Shown here piece after piece: positions 44,775 through 54,011 of a stretch of DNA of 64,000 nucleotides. This stretch comes from Candidatus Methanoperedens sp. (GTDB lineage Archaea; Halobacteriota; Methanosarcinia; Methanosarcinales; Methanoperedenaceae). The notes beneath the pieces are model-generated. The model was not told the DNA's origin and did no database searches. It saw nothing but the letters and a program-made list of their open reading frames with translations. A program made the translations under genes and the position numbers. The stretch's first letter is position 1; the number at the start of each line of letters is the position of its first letter. Location of the stretch: assembly GCA_012026835.1 (NCBI GenBank), contig VEPN01000009.1, positions 1 through 64,000 on the forward strand. Reading direction: 5' to 3'.

Positions 44775-45148
44775 TTACTCATACCTCAATGCATCAACAG
44801 GCTTCAATTTCGACGCCTGGTATGCGGGAATTATTCCTGCAAGTATTCCCACTGCAACAGATACGGATAATGCCATAATTATTGAGTTCAATGACACTAT
44901 TGTACCTCCTCTTGCCAGGGGAAGATTCCCCATAAGTGATGGCAGGAAGCCTGAAAAAATCGCTCCGATTACTATGCCTATAATCCCTCCAACGAGCCCG
45001 ATAAATGCTGCATTGAAAAGGAATATGAGCAAAATATCATTATTCCGTGCCCCGATAGCTTTCATAATCCCGATCTCCTTGGTCTTTTCAAGGACAGAAG
45101 TGAACGTGGTATTGGCTATACCGACAGAACCAACGATCAACGATAGAG
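44775..45148 (-). pseudogene. FtsX-type ABC permease, C-terminal fragment
   Basis: About 120 residues with the permease end: VGSVGIANTTFTSVLEKTKE, EIGIMKAIGARNNDILLIFL and final AYQASKLKPVDALRYE, covering the last three TM helices of a MacB/FtsX protein (compare the intact gene at 25355-26563). Similarity stops abruptly near 45150, next to a palindromic structure. The N-terminal TM and extracytoplasmic domain (~270 residues) are missing, and no ATPase gene is adjacent. The ATG at 45140 is internal to the family alignment. Confidence 0.85.
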
Positions 45149-45154
45149 GGTGGT

Positions 45155-45220
45155 GTGCCGTCCATAATAACTAAGTTGGGATAGGGGCGGAGGACGGCAC
45201 TTATACACTGTGTATCAGTG
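45155..45220. repeat. Palindromic element at permease breakpoint (possible IS end)
   Basis: Perfect 9-bp arms GTGCCGTCC (45155-45163) and GGACGGCAC (45192-45200), directly followed by ATACAC-T-GTGTAT (45203-45215) and the overlapping CACTG-tgtat-CAGTG (45206-45220). It begins where the permease homology ends. Subterminal hairpins like these occur at ends of single-strand transposons (IS200/IS605 class), but no transposase is present. The remainder, 45221-45486, is AT-rich and without a gene. Confidence 0.6.
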
Positions 45221-45486
45221 CCCACATTCCTCTCAGGGAAGTCGTAAAAAATAAGTATAACGATAATTTATCCAGTTATTTTGAGTTTTTAAGGATTTTT
45301 TATACCCTGTTTTAGTTTTCTATAGTTTCTAATCAGTTTTACTAAGAAAATACCCTCTTTATTACCACGTATTACTGCAAATGATCTCTACGAACAAAGA
45401 TATTATTGCTACGCTTTGCGAACTTTTCGAACTTTGCAGTGTCTATGTTCAGCTTTTTTCCCCAGATAGGTAACCGGAAATTAAGC

Positions 45487-46236
45487 TTAACCAATATACC
45501 CCAGGTCTTCTTCCTTTCTCTTATTTTCCTGGATATCTTTCAGGTACTTCTTGAAACCCTCATCAAACTTATTAGCTTCAATCTCGATTCTGCCCAGATC
45601 AACGGCAATACCAAGAAGCTCGGAAACTTTTTTTATCCCTGAGTGACACGCTTTTATATCTACAGCTTCAGGAAAGGCAGTCTCGCTGAGCAGGGCTATC
45701 CCATTTATTCCTTTTCGCAATGCATATTCGATAACAAGCCCGTTGACCCCGCTGATTTGAAGGCTACCTTCTGCGATCCTCACCCCCTGGCTCTGTAAAA
45801 ATTGCAGAAGTCCAGGCGAGGTCGCAACCCCGAATACCTCCGGTTTCTCAACATATTTTTGTATATGTGTTGCAATTACAGTATATATAATTTCAACCCC
45901 GCAGAGCTTTGCAGCTTCAACTATTTTCTCGGCGAGCTCATTATCCTTCGCAGAATAGCCAAACTGTATATCACCCAGGAATAATATGATATTCTCTTTT
46001 TGCGAGTAGTAGAATTTAAAGGGGCTTATTTCCCTGTCAAATGGCACAACCAGGCCTTTTTCAAAGAAAACCATAGAAGGTGAAAGATAAGGCATCGGGA
46101 TATCCGCGAACAAATCGGGCTTCAGGGATTCCATGAAATAGTTAACAGTATTCTTGGCGACCATGCCCATCCCAGGAAGACCTACTAACATCCGGGGTTT
46201 TATCATTTCAGGTTTTTTCAAAAATCTTAGTTCCAT
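45487..46236 (-). CDS. PAC2-family protein (proteasome assembly chaperone-like)
   Basis: 249 residues of the PAC2/COG1938-COG2047 superfamily: MLVGLPGMGMVAKNTVNYFM at the N-terminus, IILFLGDIQFGYSAKDNELA, IIYTVIATHIQKYVEKPEVF, and GVNGLVIEYALRKGINGIAL. It ends in a helical, Lys/Glu-rich tail. Eukaryotic PAC2 helps build the proteasome. Archaeal homologues probably have related chaperone roles, and some bind the proteasome through an HbYX motif: this one ends in GYIG, without clear HbYX. It is 18 bp downstream of the next gene. Confidence 0.85.
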   Translation of the reverse strand: MELRFLKKPEMIKPRMLVGLPGMGMVAKNTVNYFMESLKPDLFADIPMPYLSPSMVFFEKGLVVPFDREISPFKFYYSQKENIILFLGDIQFGYSAKDNELAEKIVEAAKLCGVEIIYTVIATHIQKYVEKPEVFGVATSPGLLQFLQSQGVRIAEGSLQISGVNGLVIEYALRKGINGIALLSETAFPEAVDIKACHSGIKKVSELLGIAVDLGRIEIEANKFDEGFKKYLKDIQENKRKEEDLGYIG

Positions 46237-46254
46237 ATTTTTTCCTCCTCAAAA

Positions 46255-46971
46255 TTATCCCTGAACATCACATAAGGAATATGTTATCATTTTCCTGTCC
46301 ATGCTCAAATCCTGCGGTTCATCATCCACGTCAATATGCGGGATACCGTATTCCTCGTTCATTTTCGAGACAATCGTTTCAAAGTCCGATCCTTTCATCA
46401 GTTCACAGATAAGCACTATCACAGGTCCTATTATCTGGTAATCGCAGAACCATTTATGAAGTATGAGATCAGTGTCATCGCCCACGAAACTTCGCAAAAC
46501 CTCCTTATAATATATCTCACTCTTGCAGCAATCAAGATAGAACAGGCGGTATGGTTTTTTACGCGGATGGCCAGGCCTCTTCCTCATAGCTTCTGTAAAA
46601 TAGCTAACATTATCACTCAAACTAAGATGCCTGCCATATCCGGCATGGGTTTTCAAATAAATAAAATCTTCATGCATCAGGCTCTCGTGCCATAATTTCC
46701 GCAAGTCGCCCTGATAATTTCTTCCCATAACAAGCCGTATCCGTGTATTTATGGTGTTCCCGTTGAAACTGAATATCCTCTGGTATTCCTCAAGGCCACG
46801 CTCACCGCCAGTCATCCGGAGGCCAATCAATCTCATTTTTCTTCGTGCCTCAAGGAAAACCTGGTAATCAAAATTCCCACCTAACGGGTCAGGCCCTATA
46901 AGAAGTGTTCCTTTGAAAGTGCCTTCGTTGAACAGTATATCGTATCGTGGAGCAGTACGGATAAGGGACAT
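46255..46971 (-). CDS. Unknown protein, possible caspase-like cysteine peptidase
   Basis: 238 residues without signal or TM segment. FIYLKTHAGYGRHLSLSDNV (~100-119) and YRLFYLDCCKSEIYYKEVLR (~143-162) supply a strand-His-x-G and strand-Asp-Cys-Cys in the order and spacing (~50 residues) used by caspase-fold peptidases (His-Gly, then D-x-C). The remaining sequence (RKMRLIGLRMTGGERGLEEY; SDFETIVSKMNEEYG) is not recognised. Operon partner is the PAC2 protein. The peptidase reading is inferred from two motifs only. Confidence 0.55.
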   Translation of the reverse strand: MSLIRTAPRYDILFNEGTFKGTLLIGPDPLGGNFDYQVFLEARRKMRLIGLRMTGGERGLEEYQRIFSFNGNTINTRIRLVMGRNYQGDLRKLWHESLMHEDFIYLKTHAGYGRHLSLSDNVSYFTEAMRKRPGHPRKKPYRLFYLDCCKSEIYYKEVLRSFVGDDTDLILHKWFCDYQIIGPVIVLICELMKGSDFETIVSKMNEEYGIPHIDVDDEPQDLSMDRKMITYSLCDVQG

Positions 46972-47110
46972 TGGCTATTTTGATAAATGTCAAAACGTCT
47001 ATAAATACTTCAAGTAAGACCAATAATAAATTCACACATTCTTCACAACTATAATTAAGAAGGTGGGGTTCAACTCTTTAGTATACCAATTAAATAAAGG
47101 AGATTAAATA

Positions 47111-47635
47111 ATGAAGGGTGCTATAGTGCAATGTCTTGGAGACCTGGCAAAAGGTAGCTTTGGAAACGACAAATGGGAAGAGTCACTTGAAAAAGCCGGA
47201 ATGAGCAGAAAATCTTTCTTTATGCCACTTCAGAATGTAGAAGATGAAAAGGTATTAAAGCTCATAGACTCACTTTGCAAGGTAGCTAATATTACGCCTG
47301 CCCAGGCCGCTGACGCTTTTGGAGATTACTGGGTTAATATTTATGCCCCGAAGATATACGGAATGTATTTTAAAGGTCCGACCTCTGCAAGAGAGCTGAT
47401 CAAGAAAATGGATAGCGTTCATGCGACCGTGACGGCAAATATGGAGAATGCCCATCCGCCGAGATTTGAATATGACTGGAAAGACGATAAAACCCTTATC
47501 ATGAAATATAAATCCCAGAGGGGCCTGATAGATATCCTTGTAGGGCTTATCAAAGGTGTTGGTAAATATTATAAGGAAGAAATTAAGGTATCAAAGATCG
47601 GAAGTGATAAGGTTCAGATCATTTTCTCCAAATAG
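47111..47635 (+). CDS. H-NOX (heme NO/O2-binding) protein
   Basis: A 174-residue stand-alone H-NOX domain. The proximal heme ligand is His104 in MDSVHATVTANM, followed by PPRFEYDW. The heme-propionate-binding YxSxR motif is intact (Tyr133, Ser135, Arg137 in YKSQR). The N-terminal helices (MKGAIVQCLGDLAKGSFGND; EESLEKAGM) also fit. H-NOX senses NO or O2 and usually signals to a cyclase, diguanylate enzyme or kinase, none of which is adjacent. AAAGGAG before the ATG is a clear ribosome site. A hairpin follows the stop. Confidence 0.9.
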   Translation: MKGAIVQCLGDLAKGSFGNDKWEESLEKAGMSRKSFFMPLQNVEDEKVLKLIDSLCKVANITPAQAADAFGDYWVNIYAPKIYGMYFKGPTSARELIKKMDSVHATVTANMENAHPPRFEYDWKDDKTLIMKYKSQRGLIDILVGLIKGVGKYYKEEIKVSKIGSDKVQIIFSK

Positions 47636-47639
47636 ATCC

Positions 47640-47670
47640 GGGTTATTGCGGGTATAACCCACTCTTTTTT
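47640..47670 (+). terminator. Hairpin and T-run after H-NOX gene
   Basis: GGGTTAT (47640-47646) pairs with ATAACCC (47654-47660) across a 7-base loop, followed by a run of T at ~47665-47670. It lies 5 bp after the stop. The rest of the 274-bp gap to cdc48 contains its AT-rich upstream region and no gene. Confidence 0.6.
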
Positions 47671-47909
47671 GGCCAAATGAATCCCGGACATGGATATTAT
47701 CCCCTAAATCTTTTTATCATGGGATTCCAGTCAGGATTTCATCTATGCTGAATGGTTGAATGTATATATTTTGAGTTCCCCCACCAATCTCAGTGCTATT
47801 GTACAGGATAAAAACCTGACTCAAACCGTTAATCTTTTCTTCATTGAGGAGTTTATTAATTATTAGTATCACCAAACAAGACTCTAACTAAAGGACTAAA
47901 GGAAGAATT

Positions 47910-50171
47910 ATGGAAGAAAGCGTTAGACTGAAAGTGGCCGAAGCTGACCAGCGAGATGTCGGAAAAGGAATAGTCAGGATAGATGAAAAATACAGGAATG
48001 CTATCGGAGTCAACATATTTGATATTGTTGAGATAATCGGGGAACGATCAGCTTCTGCCATGGTGGGAAGGTCATATCCCCAGGATGAGGGATTTGATGT
48101 CATAAGAATGGACGGCCTCCTCCGCATGAATGCAAAAACAAGCATCGGTGAGTCAGTAGAAGTCAAAAAGGCGGAATGGAAAGAGGCAAAAAAGGTCACC
48201 CTTGCACCTGTGATAGCCAATATCCATATCTATGCGCCCAGCGAAAGCCTGCGTGCGATTTTCCATAACAGGACAGTCTCGAAAGGAGATATAATATCAA
48301 CCACGAGCGTCCGCAAGCCAAGGGAATCAATGGGTTCTGACGTTATGTTCGAACACGTATTCGAAGGAATGTTCCCGTCCTTTGGTCTTGGGGAGATAAA
48401 GCTCCAGGTCGTCTCAACTTCACCCGCGGGAATAGTCAAGATAACTGATATAACTGAAATGGAACTCCTTCCCGAAGCAGTAGCTATGGAGCAGGAAATA
48501 CCGGAAGTCATGTATGAAGACCTTGGAGGTATAAAGCCAGCTATAACCAAGATCAGGGAGATAATAGAGCTGCCTTTAAAGCATCCTGAACTTTTCAACC
48601 GCCTTGGTATCGATGCTCCGAAAGGAGTACTCCTTCATGGGGCTCCGGGGACTGGGAAGACAATGCTTGCAAAGGCTGTTGCCAATGAAAGCGATGCATA
48701 TTTTATTACTATTAACGGCCCCGAGATCATGTCAAAATACTACGGTGAAAGCGAACACAAGCTGCGGGAAGCCTTTGATGAGGCCGAGAAAAATACCCCG
48801 GCTATAATATTCATTGATGAGATAGATAGCATTGCCCCGAAAAGGGCTGAGGTTACAGGTGAAGTGGAGCGGCGGGTGGTGGCTCAGCTTCTTTCCCTCA
48901 TGGACGGGCTGAAATCCAGGAAGAACGTGATAGTTATAGGGGCGACGAACAGGCCTGAGGCCCTTGATATGGCGCTTCGCAGGCCAGGCAGGTTCGACCG
49001 TGAGATCGAGCTTCGGGTGCCTGACCGCGACGGCAGGAGGGAGATATTCCAGATCCATACCCGCGGGATGCCGCTTGCCGAGGACGTGAGCCTGGATGCC
49101 CTGGCAGACCGCACATACGGATTCGTGGGCGCTGATATCGCAGCCATGTGCCGCGAGGCTGCAATGACATCGCTTCGCCGGATTCTCCCTGAGATAGATC
49201 TTGAACAAAAAGTGATACCGAAGGAGACGCTGGATAAACTCGTTATCAAGGGTTCAGACTTTGAAGAGGTCATGAAAGAAGTTCAGCCATCAGCTCTTCG
49301 GGAAATACTGTTTGAAGTGCCGAACGTGACATGGGAAGATATCGGAGGGCTTGATGAGGTAAAATCCCTGTTATCTGAGGCCGTGGAATGGCCGTTAAGA
49401 TACGCCGAATCTTTCAAGAGGATAGGCGTTGAAGCCCCCAAAGGCGTACTCCTGTATGGCCCTCCAGGCACAGGCAAGACCCTTCTTGCAAAGGCCATTG
49501 CCAATGAGAGCGAGGCCAATTTCATAACCGTCAAGGGCAGCGATGTTTTATCAAAATGGTATGGCGAATCTGAAAAGCACATAGCAGAAGTCTTCAAAAA
49601 GGCACGCCAGGTGGCACCTACCATCATTTTCCTTGATGAGCTTGATGCACTTGCCCCTGTCAGGGGGTCTGCCGAGGGTGAGCCCCGCGTGACAGAACGG
49701 ATCGTCAATCAACTGCTCTCAGAGCTTGATGGCCTTGAGGAACTGCGCGGTGTCATTGTAATAGGGGCCACCAACAGGCCAGATATTATCGATGCTGCAC
49801 TCCTGCGCCCCGGCAGGTTTGATGAAATGATACTTGTACCTGTCCCTGATGAGAAGACAAGGCTTGAGGTATTCAGGGTACATACAAAAAAAATGGCACT
49901 TGCCAGCGACGTTGATATTAATAAACTTGTTGAGATCACAGAAGATTTCACAGGAGCGGATATCGCCGCAGTTTGCAAGAAAGCGGGACGCTTTGCCATG
50001 AGGGAGAACATTAATGCAGAAAAGGTCAGGCAGGCGCATTTCCTGGCCGCTGTGGAAGAAACAGGCCCCTCTGTCACTTCAGATATCATGGGGTATTACG
50101 AAAAAATAAAGGATGAATTGCGAAAGAAACGCTCAAAACAGATAGAGACAAGACCCGGAATATATGTATGA
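47910..50171 (+). CDS. cdc48: CDC48/p97-type AAA+ ATPase
   Basis: 753 residues with CDC48 N-domain (~1-190) and two AAA modules. D1 has Walker A GAPGTGKT at ~243 and [13 protein letters not shown]2 has GPPGTGKT at ~517 and [13 protein letters not shown], each with an SRH arginine-finger region ([36 protein letters not shown]). Archaeal CDC48 unfolds substrates, probably for the proteasome. The end is RPGIYV, a hydrophobic-Tyr-x C-terminus like HbYX proteasome-docking tails. The stop overlaps the next ATG by 4 bp (ATGA). Confidence 0.98.
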   Translation: MEESVRLKVAEADQRDVGKGIVRIDEKYRNAIGVNIFDIVEIIGERSASAMVGRSYPQDEGFDVIRMDGLLRMNAKTSIGESVEVKKAEWKEAKKVTLAPVIANIHIYAPSESLRAIFHNRTVSKGDIISTTSVRKPRESMGSDVMFEHVFEGMFPSFGLGEIKLQVVSTSPAGIVKITDITEMELLPEAVAMEQEIPEVMYEDLGGIKPAITKIREIIELPLKHPELFNRLGIDAPKGVLLHGAPGTGKTMLAKAVANESDAYFITINGPEIMSKYYGESEHKLREAFDEAEKNTPAIIFIDEIDSIAPKRAEVTGEVERRVVAQLLSLMDGLKSRKNVIVIGATNRPEALDMALRRPGRFDREIELRVPDRDGRREIFQIHTRGMPLAEDVSLDALADRTYGFVGADIAAMCREAAMTSLRRILPEIDLEQKVIPKETLDKLVIKGSDFEEVMKEVQPSALREILFEVPNVTWEDIGGLDEVKSLLSEAVEWPLRYAESFKRIGVEAPKGVLLYGPPGTGKTLLAKAIANESEANFITVKGSDVLSKWYGESEKHIAEVFKKARQVAPTIIFLDELDALAPVRGSAEGEPRVTERIVNQLLSELDGLEELRGVIVIGATNRPDIIDAALLRPGRFDEMILVPVPDEKTRLEVFRVHTKKMALASDVDINKLVEITEDFTGADIAAVCKKAGRFAMRENINAEKVRQAHFLAAVEETGPSVTSDIMGYYEKIKDELRKKRSKQIETRPGIYV

Positions 50172-51175
50172 TCAAAGAAGGTGTTCTCTTTGAGCAGCTT
50201 GCTGACAGGAAGGCCAGGTGCCATGTGTGTTCCCACAGGTGTACCATAAGGGAAGGCAATATCGGGATATGCGGCACCAGGAAGAACATCGGCGGGAAAA
50301 TCCATACACTCATATACAATGCAGTATCAAGCGAAGCGGTTGACCATATCGAGAAAAAACCACTGTATCATTTCCTGCCCGGCACCCTTTCTTATTCACT
50401 TGGCACTATCGGATGCAACTTCAGGTGCATGCACTGCCAGAACTGGAATATTTCACAGGTAGCTCTTGAGGAGGCATATACAATAGAGATAACACCGCAG
50501 GAGGCGGTAAATCGCGCCCTTGCAGCAGGGTGTAAATCTATTTCCTGGACTTATAACGAACCTGCAATATGGCATGAATATACTTACGACAGCGCCGTGC
50601 TTGCAAAAAAAGCGGGACTTAAGACAGTATATGTGACAAACGGCTACATTACACCTGAGGCGCTGCGGCGCATCGCGCCATACCTTGATGCTTACCGCGT
50701 GGATATAAAATCTTTTTCAGATGATTTCTATAAAAAAACATGCGGGGCAAGACTTGCGCCAGTGCTTGAATCCACAAAGCTTGCAAAAGAACTGGGTATG
50801 CATGTTGAGACTGTTACGCTTATCATTCCCACGCAGAACGATTCTAAAGAAGAGATCACACAGATTGCGGCATGGGTGCGTGACAATCTCGGTGTGGACA
50901 CGCCTATGCACTTCACGGCATTCCATCCCATGTATAAGACAAGCGATATCGGCACTACGCCGGCAGGGACACTTGAGATGGCGCATGATATTGCGATGAA
51001 GGAAGGGATAAGATTTGTTTATACAGGCAATGTCCCTGGCCACAGGTATGAAAATACCTATTGCCCGAAATGTAATACTTTATTGATCGACCGCATGGGA
51101 TTCAGGGTGAATGCTATCTGGATAAAGGACGGGAAGTGCCCGGAATGCGATGAAAAGATACCTGTGGTGAACTAA
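50168..51175 (+). CDS. amrS: AmmeMemoRadiSam-system radical SAM protein (AmrS-like)
   Basis: 335 residues. The radical SAM cluster is CNFRCMHCQNW (Cys-x3-Cys-x2-Cys, ~85-92), preceded by HFLPGTLSYSLGTIGCNFRC, and by a Cys-rich N-terminal motif CHVCSHRCTIREGNIGICG. The C-terminal Zn-like region has CPKCNTLLIDR and CPECDEKIP. This matches AmrS (COG1180-like), part of the AmmeMemoRadiSam system whose chemistry is only partly known. Other system members (MEMO, AMMECR1) are not in view. It is coupled to cdc48 by a 4-bp overlap. Confidence 0.88.
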   Translation: MIKEGVLFEQLADRKARCHVCSHRCTIREGNIGICGTRKNIGGKIHTLIYNAVSSEAVDHIEKKPLYHFLPGTLSYSLGTIGCNFRCMHCQNWNISQVALEEAYTIEITPQEAVNRALAAGCKSISWTYNEPAIWHEYTYDSAVLAKKAGLKTVYVTNGYITPEALRRIAPYLDAYRVDIKSFSDDFYKKTCGARLAPVLESTKLAKELGMHVETVTLIIPTQNDSKEEITQIAAWVRDNLGVDTPMHFTAFHPMYKTSDIGTTPAGTLEMAHDIAMKEGIRFVYTGNVPGHRYENTYCPKCNTLLIDRMGFRVNAIWIKDGKCPECDEKIPVVN

Positions 51176-51219
51176 AAATTATATTGTAGCACTTACAAAA
51201 TATTATAACAAAAACCAGA

Positions 51220-52146
51220 ATGACGAACTCAATCAGGGAATCTACAAAAAAAATACTGGATAAGCACGGTTACCATCTTGCAGGTACGCATGGCGCAGTA
51301 AAAACATGCCTCTGGCTCAACAAAAGCATGCGGAATAATGGAGCATGTTACAAATCACAATTCTACGGTATGGCCTCGCACCGCTGCATCCAGATGACGC
51401 CTACCCTTGCATGTAACCACAGGTGTCTTCACTGCTGGCGCGCTGTTGAGCTTGAGACTGATATCCCGCAGGTATGGGACTCGCCGGGAACAATAGTTGA
51501 TAGTTGCCTTATTGAACACCGCCGCCTGGTCTCAGGTTTTGGCGGCTCGGAAAACATGGATAAAACAAAGTGGAAAGAAGCCTTCGCGCCAAGACACGTT
51601 GCGATCTCACTTGCGGGTGAACCCATGTTATATCCTTACCTGCCTGAACTTATCGATGAATTCCATAAGAAAGGAATGACAACTTTTGTAGTTACAAACG
51701 GGACAAACCCGGAGATGATTTCAAAGATCAATCCGACGCAGTTATATATAAGCCTGAATGCGCCTGATAAGGAAACCTATGAAAAGGCATGCGCTCCGGT
51801 GGGGGATACCTGGGAAAACATAAAAATGTCGCTTGGACTATTGAAAAATTCAAAAACCCGGACTGCTATAAGGATAACTCTCACAAAAGGTGTTAACATG
51901 AAGGCTGCCGGGGGTTATTCAGACCTTATCAGGATCGCAGAACCGGATTATGTCGAATTAAAAGCCTATATGCATCTTGGTTTTTCAAGAAAACGGCTTT
52001 CAAGGGAATGCATGCCTTCATACGGGGAAGTGCTGGATTTCTCCGAAAAAGTTGCAAAATCCCTGGGTTATTGCATAGCAGATTCATCAGAAACAAGCCG
52101 TGTGGTTCTACTTTCAAAAAACGGGGCAAAAAGCAACATATTATAA
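51220..52146 (+). CDS. taw1: 4-demethylwyosine synthase (archaeal TYW1)
   Basis: 308 residues. The radical SAM motif ACNHRCLHCWRAVELE is preceded by a second Cys cluster supplying the auxiliary Fe-S cluster (KTCLWLNKSM; GACYKSQFYG; HRCIQMTPTLAC). Taw1 condenses m1G37 of tRNA-Phe with pyruvate to give imG-14, the first tricyclic step toward wyosine. Length and order are as in Methanocaldococcus/Pyrococcus proteins, without the eukaryotic flavodoxin domain. It lies 44 bp after amrS on the same strand. Confidence 0.95.
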   Translation: MTNSIRESTKKILDKHGYHLAGTHGAVKTCLWLNKSMRNNGACYKSQFYGMASHRCIQMTPTLACNHRCLHCWRAVELETDIPQVWDSPGTIVDSCLIEHRRLVSGFGGSENMDKTKWKEAFAPRHVAISLAGEPMLYPYLPELIDEFHKKGMTTFVVTNGTNPEMISKINPTQLYISLNAPDKETYEKACAPVGDTWENIKMSLGLLKNSKTRTAIRITLTKGVNMKAAGGYSDLIRIAEPDYVELKAYMHLGFSRKRLSRECMPSYGEVLDFSEKVAKSLGYCIADSSETSRVVLLSKNGAKSNIL

Positions 52147-52187
52147 CAAAACCCTTATGTGCTTATATATACTTATATAAATAGAAT

Positions 52188-52883
52188 ATGAAAGAAGGTG
52201 CTGAAGGAGAGACAGAGGCGATAACTGTACTGGAAGAGCCAATAGAAATCCTAGTGAACCTTGCAAAGAACAGCGAGATAGATCCGTGGAACATCGATAT
52301 AGTCGAAATCACGGATAAGTTCCTGCGCCAGGTTGAAGAAATGGAGAAAATGGACCTGCGGGTCTCGGGGAGAACGTTGTTATATGCTGCCATACTCCTT
52401 CGCATGAAATCCAACGCACTTGTGGAAGTGGAAGAGCCGGAAGAACCGGTAGAAGATGATTTTTCTGATTTTGAGATAACTGATTATCCCGTGCCCGCGC
52501 TCCCGCTTCGCCGCTCCTCCAGGCGTCCCGTGACGCTTGAGGAATTATTATCCGAACTGAAGAAGGCTGAACTGGTAGAAAAACGAAGAATCTTGCGTGT
52601 TGAGAACAGGATTGATGAGATACGCACGACAGTAGAAGAAGTTCTTTCTATCGCACATGATGAAGACATTGAAAGCAGGGTCGGGAAGATGAGAGACTTG
52701 TTGAACGATTTGTTCGGTAAACAGGAAAACATTAAGTTCTCGCAGATCACTTATCCCCTGGACAGGTCGGGAATCGTAATGGCTTATCTTGCCCTTCTCT
52801 TTCTCGCAACGAAAAAGGAAATATGGCTTGAGCAGGAAGAACTATTTGGTGAGCTGTTCATCAGGAGGCAGGAGGCTAAATGA
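52188..52883 (+). CDS. scpA: Segregation and condensation protein ScpA
   Basis: 231 residues. The start LEEPIEILVNLAKNSEIDPW followed by NIDIVEITDKFLRQVEEM is the ScpA kleisin N-terminal domain binding the SMC neck. A linker rich in Glu (EVEEPEEPVEDD) precedes a C-terminal winged helix (LDRSGIVMAYLALLFLATKK, EIWLEQEELFGELFIR). ScpA with ScpB and SMC forms the chromosome-organising ring. Its stop overlaps the scpB ATG by 4 bp. SMC is not in the window. Confidence 0.95.
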   Translation: MKEGAEGETEAITVLEEPIEILVNLAKNSEIDPWNIDIVEITDKFLRQVEEMEKMDLRVSGRTLLYAAILLRMKSNALVEVEEPEEPVEDDFSDFEITDYPVPALPLRRSSRRPVTLEELLSELKKAELVEKRRILRVENRIDEIRTTVEEVLSIAHDEDIESRVGKMRDLLNDLFGKQENIKFSQITYPLDRSGIVMAYLALLFLATKKEIWLEQEELFGELFIRRQEAK

Positions 52884-53995
52884 GCACTGATAAAGATATT
52901 CTGGAAGCAGCCCTGTTCGTATCAGGTGAACCTCTGGATATCGGCCAGCTTGGAAGTATCCTGAAAGGCAGGGATGTACGGGAATTGCTCCAGCAGCTTA
53001 TAGAGGAATATGCCGTGCGCAGTTCGGGACTTGAGATAAAAGAGATAGAAGGAAGGTATGTGATGCAGGTCAAGCCCGAATACGCGGAAAAAGTAAGAAG
53101 AATGGCACCAAAAGAACTTCGCTCCCCTGTTCTTCGAACCCTGTCTATGATAGCTTATCACCAGCCCATCATCCAGTCAGAGCTTGTTGACAGGCGAGGT
53201 GCTGCCGCATATGACCATGTCAGGGAGCTTGAGGAACGTGACCTTATATCGGCAGTTCCGCAGGGAAGGACAAGACTTCTTAAGACCACGACGCGTTTTG
53301 CGGAGTATTTCAATCTTGATTCTGCTGACCCGGAAGCGATAAAACGTAAAATAATCGAGCTTGCCAGGGAACAGAATATGGGGCTTGACAAGTGGCTGGG
53401 CAAGCAGGGAATAGGCGTGACGCCCATGTATGAATCACTAATGGCGCTTTGCGGGATACAGGAATATCAAGTCGTAAGCCCATATAATCCCTCTGATGAA
53501 GAGCGCGACCGTGTGCAGGACCTGGGGGTGCTTGTGATATCCAGGGGATATGCTGACAGGGTGGGTAGCTTCTTTGACGGCAGGATAATCGAAGTCACTG
53601 CCGTGACGTTTGATGACCTGGTGAATTCTATAAATCTGCTTGCCGAATACGGAAGTAAAACCAGGGTCAAAGAGAGTATTGAAAAAATCAACGGGTTAAA
53701 GGATGAGTACATCGAGAAAACATTCTCAATAACAGTAAAGGTTGCGCCGCAGACAGAAATGGTATCCCGCATGGTCAATGAACTACGGCTTGGAATATCA
53801 TCAGACGGCGTGAAGATAGCGCCCGATTACGGCACGTCAGGTGAAGGAAAAGAGGTAGGAGGCGGCGCTGATATTCTTATTCCCACGCATAAGAATGCAG
53901 AGCTGGATGTTATCAGGAGGATATGCCAGAGGTACGACGCGCTGATAGAAGGTTTAAACAGGCGTTCAGCAAAAATCAATTCCAGAGAAATCTGA
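52880..53995 (+). CDS. scpB: ScpB with an extra C-terminal domain
   Basis: 371 residues. Residues 1-175 are ordinary ScpB: two winged helices with DILEAALFVSGEPLDIGQL, RTLSMIAYHQPIIQSELVDR, RGAAAYDHVRELEERDLISA and RTRLLKTTTRFAEYF. Bacterial ScpB stops about there. The remaining ~195 residues include AREQNMGLDKWLGKQGIG, an alpha/beta segment (GVLVISRGYADRVGSFFDGR) and an acidic, glycine-rich patch (GTSGEGKEVGGGADI) of unknown role, perhaps an archaeal-specific extension. Translation is coupled to scpA. Confidence 0.93.
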   Translation: MSTDKDILEAALFVSGEPLDIGQLGSILKGRDVRELLQQLIEEYAVRSSGLEIKEIEGRYVMQVKPEYAEKVRRMAPKELRSPVLRTLSMIAYHQPIIQSELVDRRGAAAYDHVRELEERDLISAVPQGRTRLLKTTTRFAEYFNLDSADPEAIKRKIIELAREQNMGLDKWLGKQGIGVTPMYESLMALCGIQEYQVVSPYNPSDEERDRVQDLGVLVISRGYADRVGSFFDGRIIEVTAVTFDDLVNSINLLAEYGSKTRVKESIEKINGLKDEYIEKTFSITVKVAPQTEMVSRMVNELRLGISSDGVKIAPDYGTSGEGKEVGGGADILIPTHKNAELDVIRRICQRYDALIEGLNRRSAKINSREI

Positions 53996-54011
53996 GATTA
54001 CAAATATAAAT

